Source: Thiobacillus sp. UBA3361 (GTDB lineage Bacteria; Pseudomonadota; Gammaproteobacteria; Burkholderiales; Thiobacillaceae). Taken from it: a stretch of 25,786 nucleotides of DNA. Made by a program: the position numbers and the translations under genes. The notes beneath the pieces are model-generated. The model was not told the DNA's origin, did not search any database, and saw nothing but the letters and a program-made list of their open reading frames with translations. Where the stretch lies: positions 1 through 25,786 of the forward strand of contig DEQR01000056.1 in assembly GCA_002360535.1 (NCBI GenBank). Reading direction: 5' to 3'. Every line of letters starts with the position of its first letter. Positions within the stretch are counted from its first letter, which is position 1. Of this stretch, positions 19,253 through 25,786 are shown in pieces.

Positions 19253-20434
19253 GTGCCATCCACCCATCCCGTGATCTTCGCCGCCGGCCGGCTGGCCGCC
19301 CCGCCGCCCCTGGCCCTCTACGTGCACATCCCCTGGTGCGTGCGCAAATGCCCCTATTGCGATTTCAACTCCCATGCCGCGCGGGAAGCGATCCCCGAGG
19401 ACGCCTATCTGGACGCCCTGGAACTGGACCTGGTGGCGTCCCTACCGCTGATCTGGGAACGGGAGGTGATCTCGGTGTTTATCGGCGGCGGCACCCCCAG
19501 CCTGTTCGGCGCCCCGGCCATCGACCGCCTGCTGACCCGGTTGCGCACCCTGACCCGCCTGTCACCCCTGGCGGAGATCACCCTGGAGGCCAATCCGGGC
19601 ACCTTCGAGGTGGCCCGCTTCCGGGGCTACCGGGAGGCGGGGGTGAACCGGCTGTCCCTGGGCATCCAGAGCTTCGACCCGCGGCACCTGCGCGCCCTGG
19701 GGCGCATCCACGACGACCGGGAGGCGCGCGCGGCGGTGGAGGCGGCCCTGGCCATCTTCGACAACGTCAACCTGGACCTGATGTACGCCCTGCCGGAACA
19801 GACCCTGGCCGAGGCCCGGCGCGACCTGGAGACGGCCATCGGCTACGGCCCCGCCCACCTGTCCGCCTACCACCTGACCCTGGAGCCCAACACCCCCTTC
19901 GCCGCCGCCCCGCCGCCCCTGCCGGACGACGAACTGGCCGCCGACATGCAGCAGATGGCGGAGGCGACACTGGCGGCGGCCGGCTACCGGCACTACGAGA
20001 CCTCCGCCTTCTCCCGACCGGGCCGCCAATGCCTGCACAACCTGAACTACTGGCTGTTCGGCGACTACCTGGGCATCGGTGCCGGTGCCCATTCCAAGCT
20101 CAGTTCACCGGAACGCATCCTGCGCCAGTCCCGCGTGAGGCATCCCCGCGATTACCTGCGCCATGCCGGCACCGATGCCGCCCTGTCCGAGGAGCGTGAG
20201 GTGGGACGGGACGACCGGGTGTTCGAGTTCATGATGAACGCCCTGCGTCTGGTGGAGGGCTACGACACACGCCTGTTGGGCGAGCGCACCGGCCTGCCGC
20301 CCGGCGCTGCCGAAGCGGGCCTGGCCCGCGCCGAGGAGATGGGCCTGATCGAGCGCGACCCGCGACGGGTGCGTCCCACCGAACGCGGACGGCGCTTCCT
20401 CAACGACCTGCTGCAACTGTTCCTCAGCGACTAA
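19253..20434 (+). CDS. hemW: Heme chaperone HemW (radical SAM, HemN-like)
   Basis: The product is 393 residues from GTG at 19253. The radical SAM cluster motif is Cys29-x3-Cys33-x2-Cys36 in IPWCVRKCPYCDFNSH. GGGTPS follows, then the TLEANPGTFE and NRLSLGIQSFDPRHLRALGR segments typical of HemW, and the HemN C-terminal domain. HemW binds heme and inserts it into respiratory enzymes; it lacks coproporphyrinogen oxidase activity and the extra N-terminal Cys of HemN. The start is uncertain: GTG at 19271 also fits, and ATG at 19172 would overlap the divergent kinase gene. In betaproteobacteria hemW often follows rdgB directly; here the two-component pair separates them. Confidence 0.92.
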   Translation: MPSTHPVIFAAGRLAAPPPLALYVHIPWCVRKCPYCDFNSHAAREAIPEDAYLDALELDLVASLPLIWEREVISVFIGGGTPSLFGAPAIDRLLTRLRTLTRLSPLAEITLEANPGTFEVARFRGYREAGVNRLSLGIQSFDPRHLRALGRIHDDREARAAVEAALAIFDNVNLDLMYALPEQTLAEARRDLETAIGYGPAHLSAYHLTLEPNTPFAAAPPPLPDDELAADMQQMAEATLAAAGYRHYETSAFSRPGRQCLHNLNYWLFGDYLGIGAGAHSKLSSPERILRQSRVRHPRDYLRHAGTDAALSEEREVGRDDRVFEFMMNALRLVEGYDTRLLGERTGLPPGAAEAGLARAEEMGLIERDPRRVRPTERGRRFLNDLLQLFLSD

Positions 20435-20470
20435 AATCGGATCGGATCAGAGCCGGACAAGGAGAGCGCC

Positions 20471-21310
20471 ATGCAGGAACAACTGGACACCCTGGGCCAG
20501 GTGCAGAGCACCGCCATCGAGCTGGCCATGCAGTTCGGCCCCAGGCTGCTGGTGGCGCTGCTGATACTGGCCGCCGGCTATTTCGTCGCCCGCTGGGTGG
20601 GGCGCGTCGCCGAAAAGATGCTGCTGCGACTGGAACTGGAGCCGCCGGTGCGCGAGTTGCTGGTGCGCATCCTCGGCCTGCTGGTGCTGGCCATGTTCCT
20701 GGTGCTCGCCCTGCAAAACCTGGGCGTGGAACTGCTGCCCCTGATCGCCGGCCTGGGTGTGGCCGGCGCCGGCATCGCCCTGGCCATGCAGGGGGTGCTG
20801 GCCAACATCGTCGCCGGGCTGACCATCATCTTCACCCGTCCCTACCGGGTGGGTGAGTACATCTCCATCGCCGAGGAGGAGGGCGAGGTGCGGGCCATCA
20901 ACCTGTTCACCACCACCCTGGGCCATTATGACCAGTCCCACGTGGTGATCCCCAACCGCAAGATCGTCGGTGAGATCCTCCATAACTACGGCCTGGTGCG
21001 GCAGCTCAACGTGGTGGTGGGGGTGGCCTACGACACCGACATGGAACGGGCCCTGGCCATCGTCGATGGGGTGCTGGCGGCCGAGCCCAGGGTCCTGCGC
21101 GAGCCGCCGCCCTTGGTGCAGGTGTCGGCCCTGTCCGATTCCTCGGTGAACATCGCCGTGCGCCCCTGGGTGGGGGTGGCGGACTATCCACTGGCGGTGA
21201 GTGCGGTCAACCGGGCGGTGCTGGAGGCCTTCCGCCGGGGTGGCGTGGCCATCCCCTTCCCGCAGCGGGAAGTGCGCCTGTTGGGCCAGCCGCCAGTCAC
21301 GGCGATGTGA
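20471..21310 (+). CDS. mscS: Small-conductance mechanosensitive channel (MscS family)
   Basis: The product is 279 residues, close to E. coli MscS. Three transmembrane segments are visible: about 23-42, 64-84, and the pore helix region 88-123, whose Gly/Ala-rich run GLGVAGAGIALAMQ and following NIVAGLTIIFTRPYRVGEYI are the family signature. The beta domain and the C-terminal alpha/beta domain follow. It releases solutes under hypo-osmotic shock. The ATG at 20471 is supported by AAGGAG. It lies 36 nt after hemW and may be cotranscribed. Confidence 0.93.
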   Translation: MQEQLDTLGQVQSTAIELAMQFGPRLLVALLILAAGYFVARWVGRVAEKMLLRLELEPPVRELLVRILGLLVLAMFLVLALQNLGVELLPLIAGLGVAGAGIALAMQGVLANIVAGLTIIFTRPYRVGEYISIAEEEGEVRAINLFTTTLGHYDQSHVVIPNRKIVGEILHNYGLVRQLNVVVGVAYDTDMERALAIVDGVLAAEPRVLREPPPLVQVSALSDSSVNIAVRPWVGVADYPLAVSAVNRAVLEAFRRGGVAIPFPQREVRLLGQPPVTAM

Positions 21311-21435
21311 TGGCATCGACAGGCATCATTACCAACTGGCGATGGCGGAGGGGGCCACCAGAGGACCTCCTTCAGCACATCCGCAGTGCATATGCTTGCC
21401 TGGCCGCGATCAGTCGGTCGAGGCCTGACTTCTGG

Positions 21436-22125
21436 ATGGTGAGATGGCTGCTGTTGACCGTGGCGCTGCTATTGGTCCAACAGGCTATTGCTCATGAAAT
21501 GATCTGTGCTGGCCGCCAGATATCGATCAAGGCCGCGAGTCATATGGACAGGAAAGAGGTCTGTCGGGCCGTTGCGGATGCTCAGACTTTCCTTGCAAGT
21601 GCCGGACTGGGTCTGCCCGGTAAGGTGATGATCCATGTCGTTGATCGACTGGAGGGCCAGCATGGGGAGGGACAAGAAATTGCCCTCTACGATGGCCGTG
21701 ACTGCAGCATTCATATCCTGTCATACGCGGCTGCCCGATCCGTGACCCGGCAGGATTCCATGGGGGGCTTGGGGATCATGGATTTGGACTTGTGGCGTAG
21801 CTACGTGGTGCATGAATTGACCCATGCGGCTATCCATGCATCCTGTGAGCGGGTTTGCCCGGATCGGGCGGCCCATGAATACATCGCCGCCGTTGCCCAG
21901 ATGAGCGCTATGCCCGTGTCCCTGCGCGAAGCCATCATGAGACGGTATGGCCAGCTGGCGGGATTCGCCGGTCGGGATGAGATCAGCGAAATCTATTACG
22001 CGCTCAGTCCGTCGAAATTCATGGTGAAGTCGTACCGGCATTACCTGATGCCCGGCAACGGCAGTTCATTCATCCGGGCGCTGTTGGAGCCTGCTTCTGC
22101 GGTACGGGTCCCCGCCAGTAAATAA
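21436..22125 (+). CDS. Secreted putative zinc metallopeptidase (HExxH), unknown family
   Basis: The product is 229 residues with a signal peptide (MVRWLLLTVALLLVQQAIA, cleavage near residue 19). The zinc motif HELTH at 126-130, in a YVVHELTHAAIH helix, is followed by a Cys pair at 137 and 141 and by AAHEYIAAVAQM; Glu148 could be the third ligand. Five cysteines in the mature part fit a periplasmic or extracellular site. The base composition is visibly less GC-rich than the flanking mscS gene. The ATG at 21436 is chosen for the signal peptide; no strong ribosome binding site is seen, and the frame is open back to 21307. I do not recognise the family with certainty; peptidase activity is inferred only from the motif. 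Confidence 0.6.
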   Translation: MVRWLLLTVALLLVQQAIAHEMICAGRQISIKAASHMDRKEVCRAVADAQTFLASAGLGLPGKVMIHVVDRLEGQHGEGQEIALYDGRDCSIHILSYAAARSVTRQDSMGGLGIMDLDLWRSYVVHELTHAAIHASCERVCPDRAAHEYIAAVAQMSAMPVSLREAIMRRYGQLAGFAGRDEISEIYYALSPSKFMVKSYRHYLMPGNGSSFIRALLEPASAVRVPASK

Positions 22126-22130
22126 CAGGA

Positions 22131-22160
22131 GGCGGTACCCGTCAGAATGGGATAACCGCC
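22131..22160. terminator. Possible bidirectional terminator hairpin between convergent genes
   Basis: GGCGGT (22131-22136) and ACCGCC (22155-22160) form an interrupted stem with an inner CCC/GGG pairing. It lies between the convergent HExxH gene and the histidine kinase gene. There is no T-run on either side, so it is weak. Confidence 0.3.
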
Positions 22161-22178
22161 GGGTTACGGTCCAAGCAA

Positions 22179-23639
22179 TCAAGCCGCCGGCAGGGCGAAG
22201 CTGAACGCCGCGCCCGGCCCCGCCGAATCCTCCAGCCGGATGTTGCTGCCGTGCAGGCTGAGGATGCGCTTGACGATCAGCAGCCCCAGGCCGCCCGAGG
22301 CACGGCCGCGGCCGTCGCTGATGGGGGAGGGGCGCTCGAACAGCAGGGCGCGCTTGTCCGCCGGGATGCCGCTGCCGGTGTCCTTCACCAGGATGCGCAC
22401 CGTGCCGGCATCCACGCTGGCCTCCACGACGACCCGGCCCTGGGGCGGGGTGTGACGCAGGGCGTTGTCGATGAGGTTGGTGAGTACCCGCTCGATCAGG
22501 CCGATGTCGGCCCTCACCGGCGGCAGCCGGGCATCGATGCTGCTGGTCAGTGTCACCTCCCGCCGGCTGGCGGGCAGCTCGAACTTCTGCAACACGTCCT
22601 GCACCAGTTCGGGCAGGGCGAACACCTCTTCCTGGGGCTTGACCACCTCGCATTCCAGCTTGGCCAGTTCGAACAGCTCCTGGGCCAGCTTGCTCACCTT
22701 GCGGCTGTGGCGCACGGCGATGTCCAGGTAGCGCTCCCGGTCCCTGTCCGAGAGGCTGTTGGCCTTGAGTTGCAGGGTCTCCAGGTAGCCTTGCAGGGAG
22801 GTCAGCGGGGTGCGCAGGTCATGGGAGATGTTGGCCACCATCTCCCGGCGCAGGCTGTCCTGGCGGCGCAGTTCCTGGAATTGGGCGGTGATCCGCCCCG
22901 CCATCTGGCGGAAGGCCCGGGACAGGGCGCCGATCTCGTCCGGGCTGGTCTCGGCCCCGGCGGGGGCCCCTTCCGGCAGTTGGAAGTCGCCGGCCTCCAG
23001 GGCCGCCACCTCGCCGGTCAACCGACGCAGGCGGCGGGTGATGAGGGCGAAGGCGGCCAGGCCGGCCAGCAGGGTCAGCAGCATCAGGCCGCCAGTGAGC
23101 CAGGCCGCCGTGGTGTAGGCGCGGCTGGCCCACACGTCGGCGGCCAGTTGGTCGTAGGCCTCGCCGGCCAGCACCACGTACAGGTAGCCCACGGTGGTGC
23201 CGTCCTGGGTCAGGGGGGCGGTGCTGAACACCTTGCGCACGCCGTCGCCGCGCGGGTCGTCCCCCAGGATGGGCAGGCGTCCGCCGTCCAGGAAATCCTG
23301 GATAGGGGCCAGGTCCACCCATTCCCGTTTCACGTGGTCGTTGGGGGCCACGTGGGCATCCACATGGCCGTCCTTGCGCAGCAGATAGACCTCGATGCCG
23401 GGGTTGACCACCATGAGCATGTGGAACAGGTCGTCCACCGCCGGGCGGTTCCATTTCAGCTCGCGCACCAAGTCGGTGTGGCCGGCGATGTGGCCGGCCA
23501 GGTCCTTGGACAGGCGTTGCAGCACCTCCTGCTGGTGGCGGGCGGTCATGTCCATATAGACCCAGGCGGTGAAGCCGCCGCACACCAGGGTCAGGGCGGC
23601 GAACACCAGGGCCAGGCGGCCGTAGAGGGTGCGGATCAT
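22179..23639 (-). CDS. Membrane sensor histidine kinase of an OmpR-type two-component system
   Basis: The product is 486 residues: transmembrane segment 1 at about 8-30, a periplasmic sensor region of about 145 residues, transmembrane segment 2 at about 178-200, a HAMP linker (RRLRRLTGEVAALEAGDF), and HisKA with His273 in NISHDLRTPLTSLQGYLE. The HATPase has N-box NLIDNALRHTP, G1 KDTGSGIP and G2 GGLGLLIVKRIL. The signal is not evident from the periplasmic domain. The ATG overlaps the response regulator stop by 4 nt, so the pair is translationally coupled. The frame is open far upstream, but that is a shadow of the regulator gene. Confidence 0.92.
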   Translation of the reverse strand: MIRTLYGRLALVFAALTLVCGGFTAWVYMDMTARHQQEVLQRLSKDLAGHIAGHTDLVRELKWNRPAVDDLFHMLMVVNPGIEVYLLRKDGHVDAHVAPNDHVKREWVDLAPIQDFLDGGRLPILGDDPRGDGVRKVFSTAPLTQDGTTVGYLYVVLAGEAYDQLAADVWASRAYTTAAWLTGGLMLLTLLAGLAAFALITRRLRRLTGEVAALEAGDFQLPEGAPAGAETSPDEIGALSRAFRQMAGRITAQFQELRRQDSLRREMVANISHDLRTPLTSLQGYLETLQLKANSLSDRDRERYLDIAVRHSRKVSKLAQELFELAKLECEVVKPQEEVFALPELVQDVLQKFELPASRREVTLTSSIDARLPPVRADIGLIERVLTNLIDNALRHTPPQGRVVVEASVDAGTVRILVKDTGSGIPADKRALLFERPSPISDGRGRASGGLGLLIVKRILSLHGSNIRLEDSAGPGAAFSFALPAA

Positions 23640-24379
23640 GCCGTGGCCTCTTCGGTCCCGTTGGGTGTGAACTTGTAGCCCACCCCCCACACGGTGCGGA
23701 TCAGGACGGGATGGGCGGGGTCCCGTTCGATCTTGTTGCGCAGGCGGTTGATGTGGGTGTTCACGGTGTGCTCGTAGCCCTCGTGGCTGTAGCCCCACAC
23801 CTGGTTGAGCAGGTCCAGCCGGCTGAATACCCGGCCCGGTTGGCGGGCGAAGAAGAACAGAAGGTCGAACTCGCGCGCGGTCAGGTCGAGGGGCTGGTCG
23901 TCCACGCGTACTTCCCGTGCTACCGGGTCGATGGCCAGCCCGCCCAGCTCCACCACCCCCGCGTCCTGGCGCGCGGCCTTGCCCAGGGCATCGACGCGCC
24001 GGAACAGGGCCTTGACCCGGGCGATGAGTTCCAGGACCGAGAAGGGCTTGGTCACGTAGTCGTCGGCGCCCAGTTCCAGGCCCAGCACCCGGTGGGTCTC
24101 GGCGGACTTGGCGCTGATGATGATGATGGGCGTGTACTGCGGCATGGTGCGCGCCTGGCGACATACCTCCAGGCCGTCGATGTCTGGCAGCATGATGTCC
24201 AGGATCAGGGCGTCGTAGGCGGCGCCGGGCGACGGTCCGGCCTTGATGCGCGCCAGGCCGGCCTCGCCGTCCGCTGCCCAGTCCACGGCGTAGCCTTCGT
24301 CGGCCAGGTTCAGGCGCACCAGTTCGGCGATGTCGGCATCGTCCTCCACCACCAGGATGTGTCGTATGGTTTCGCCCAT
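23636..24379 (-). CDS. OmpR/PhoB-family response regulator
   Basis: The product is 247 residues from ATG at 24379. The receiver domain has the acidic residues in VVEDDADIAELV, phospho-acceptor Asp61 in LILDIMLPDIDG, and a Lys in DDYVTKPFSVLEL. The winged-helix DNA-binding domain has LTAREFDLLFFFARQPGRVF and the recognition region YEHTVNTHINRLRNKIE, then the WGVGYKF wing. It is a DNA-binding transcriptional regulator paired with the overlapping kinase gene. ATG at 24412 is an alternative start; 24379 is preferred because AGGA lies upstream at a reasonable spacing and the product then starts right before the receiver domain. Confidence 0.93.
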   Translation of the reverse strand: MGETIRHILVVEDDADIAELVRLNLADEGYAVDWAADGEAGLARIKAGPSPGAAYDALILDIMLPDIDGLEVCRQARTMPQYTPIIIISAKSAETHRVLGLELGADDYVTKPFSVLELIARVKALFRRVDALGKAARQDAGVVELGGLAIDPVAREVRVDDQPLDLTAREFDLLFFFARQPGRVFSRLDLLNQVWGYSHEGYEHTVNTHINRLRNKIERDPAHPVLIRTVWGVGYKFTPNGTEEATA

Positions 24380-24517
24380 GGATCCGGTCCTGCTCGTCTG
24401 ATGTTTGATCATGGCCTGAATCGCCGGGAGCAGGGGTCAATTTTTGTTTAACTTTGCACGCTCGGGCGCCGGTCTGGGAACGGCATGCGAAACGCCACGC
24501 GGCGGGACCGGTGCGGC

Positions 24518-24898
24518 CTATTCCTTGCCGCGTCCGGGAGCCGGGGCCGGTTTCTGGGCGGCGTAGTAGGCCCCCAGGTCGGCCAAGTCCTGGGCGGTCA
24601 GGCCCTGGGTTAACACCGCCATCATGGGATGCTGGGCCCGCGCGCCGGCCCTGTAGCGCTTGATTCTGGACATGAACCTGGTCTCCGGCTGCCCCGCCAG
24701 GCGGGGCACGCCGGCCTGGGTAGCGTTGCCGTCCAGGCCGTGGCAGGTGGCGCAGAACATGGCCTTGTCGGCGCCGGCCTTGGCGTCGCCGCCGGCGGCG
24801 GCACTGATGCTGCAGGCGGACCCCAGGACGAGCAGGAGGGCCTGGGCGAAGGTCAAAGGAGAGTGGTGGCGAGTAGAGGACTGGTGCAGGGGTTTCAT
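24518..24898 (-). CDS. Small monoheme cytochrome c
   Basis: The product is 126 residues. An N-terminal export signal has an unusually long polar start and a core FAQALLLVLGSAC. The heme motif CATCH is at residues 49-53, LAGQ is typical of class I cytochromes c, and the distal ligand Met is in HPMMAVLTQGLT. It resembles c4/c5-like single-domain cytochromes that carry electrons in the periplasm. The LGSAC sequence could be a lipobox, which would make it a lipid-anchored cytochrome; signal peptidase I cleavage after ISAAA is the alternative. The ATG at 24898 has GGGAG with a 7-nt spacer. I see nothing notable in 24899-25030. Confidence 0.87.
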   Translation of the reverse strand: MKPLHQSSTRHHSPLTFAQALLLVLGSACSISAAAGGDAKAGADKAMFCATCHGLDGNATQAGVPRLAGQPETRFMSRIKRYRAGARAQHPMMAVLTQGLTAQDLADLGAYYAAQKPAPAPGRGKE

Positions 24899-25030
24899 GT
24901 GGGGGCTCCCGGCTGCGACGCCCCATTCCCTCTCATCGATGTTGGCTCGGCTCCGTGGGGCATGGGGTCGCTTTCAGGATAGCCCGAGGCGGGCCGCAAC
25001 GCCTGGGGATCGTCCGGTCTGCCCGATGGC

Positions 25031-25786
25031 CTACTTGCGTCCGCCCAACAGGGAGCCCAGCACGCCGCGGATGATGGCCCGCCCCACCTGGCTGCCCACG
25101 GAGCGGGCCGCGCTCTTGGCCAGGGCCTCCACCACCCCCTCCCGGCGCCGTCCGCCGGCGCCCACCGCCCCCCCCAGCAGGTCGCCCAGCACGCCGCCGA
25201 GGCCACTACCCCCGCCGCCGGCGGGGGCCTGGGCCTCCGCCCGGGCCTGTTCTTTGGCCTGGGCTTCTGCCTGGGCCTGGGCGGCGGCCTGTTCGGCGCG
25301 GGCCTTGAGGTGTTCGTAGGCGGACTCCCGGTCCACCGCCTTTTCATAGACCCCCGCCACCAGGGAGGTCTGCATGAGCTGCCGGCGCTGGGCCTCGTCG
25401 ATGGGGCCGATGCGGCCCTCGGGGGGCAGGATGAAGGCCCGCTGCACGATCCCCGGCCGGCCCTTCTCGTCCAGGCAGGACACCAGGGCCTCGCCCACGC
25501 CCAACTCGGTGATGGCCTTCTCCTCGTCCAGGGTGTCGTTGTCCCGCATGGTCTGGGCAGCGGCGCGTACCGCCTTCTGGTCGCGGGCGGAGAAGGCGCG
25601 CAGGGCATGCTGCACCCGGTTGCCCAGCTGGGAGAGCACCTTGTCGGGTACGTCCGCCGGGTTCTGGGTGACGAAATACACCCCCACCCCCTTGGAGCGG
25701 ATCAGGCGCACCACCTGCTCGATCTTATCGACGAGGGCGTCCGGCGCGTCATCGAACAGCAGGTGGGCCTCGTCGAAGAAGAACAC
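25031..25786 (-). CDS. HerA-like ATPase (DUF853/YjgR family), C-terminal part, runs off right edge
   Basis: The visible 251-252 residues start inside the ATPase core: a Walker B motif (VFFFDEAHLLF), the QVVRLIRSKGVGVYFVTQNP segment, LSQLGNRVQHALRAFSARDQ and the GEALVSCLDEKGRPGIVQRA block, all typical of the DUF853 (YjgR) family of HerA-FtsK-type ATPases. A charged Ala/Gln/Glu-rich coiled-coil-like stretch follows (about residues 165-190), then a Gly-rich tail ending LLGGRK. The Walker A motif lies beyond the window. The function in cells is not well established. The stop is TAG at 25031. Confidence 0.88.
   Translation of the reverse strand: MFFFDEAHLLFDDAPDALVDKIEQVVRLIRSKGVGVYFVTQNPADVPDKVLSQLGNRVQHALRAFSARDQKAVRAAAQTMRDNDTLDEEKAITELGVGEALVSCLDEKGRPGIVQRAFILPPEGRIGPIDEAQRRQLMQTSLVAGVYEKAVDRESAYEHLKARAEQAAAQAQAEAQAKEQARAEAQAPAGGGGSGLGGVLGDLLGGAVGAGGRRREGVVEALAKSAARSVGSQVGRAIIRGVLGSLLGGRK

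Noticed and set aside
1..25786. tRNA or rRNA genes, or a second VR copy
   Set aside because: I saw no tRNA-like cloverleaf or rRNA segment, and no third copy of the VR/TR core elsewhere in the window; a computed search would be more sensitive.

Overview
The window looks like a chromosomal segment of a high-GC betaproteobacterium. The basis is the gene order nadB-rpoE-rseA-rseB-rseC-degP, the order rplM-rpsI-(DGR)-argC-erpA, a Coq7-type ubiquinone hydroxylase, and PEP-CTERM surface proteins. A Nitrosomonadales-type lineage is plausible, but I cannot name the genus from sequence alone.

Layout. Positions 1-268 hold the end of an IS5-family insertion sequence (transposase N-terminus on the minus strand) that has cut a small secreted-protein gene. 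Positions 703-3211 (minus) carry a PEP-CTERM protein gene and nadB. Positions 3365-7270 (plus) are the envelope-stress operon rpoE-rseA-rseB-rseC-degP. Positions 7376-9524 hold coq7, a small conserved gene, and an elyC/ydcF-like gene with an OsmC-family gene on the opposite strand. Positions 9638-10469 are rplM-rpsI, closed by a strong terminator.

The most notable feature lies at 10535-13898, between rpsI and argC: a complete diversity-generating retroelement (DGR). It has (i) a secreted DUF1566/C-type-lectin-like target protein with a PEP-CTERM sorting tail, (ii) a variable repeat (VR, 11208-11341) inside it, (iii) an Avd accessory protein, (iv) a 134-bp template repeat (TR, 12237-12370), and (v) a DGR reverse transcriptase with YCDD and an IGNLNSQ motif. 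VR and TR differ at 17 positions, and every one is an adenine in TR. The reverse transcriptase has a C-terminal segment resembling the mismatch-recognition domain I of MutS, including its Phe-x-Glu motif. It has no stop codon of its own and runs in frame into argC. A sigma-54-like promoter and a (TC)12 tract lie upstream of the target. The inferred picture is a surface protein, probably processed by exosortase, whose ligand-binding face is rewritten by adenine mutagenesis.

After the DGR come argC, erpA, yacG, gmhB and rdgB (plus). A soluble histidine kinase and a response regulator with a long repeat region follow on the minus strand, divergent from hemW. Then come a small MscS channel and a secreted HExxH protein of unknown function (plus). 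The right end, all minus, has an OmpR-type two-component system, a small cytochrome c, and the C-terminal part of a HerA/DUF853-type ATPase that leaves the window. I saw no tRNA, rRNA or CRISPR array.
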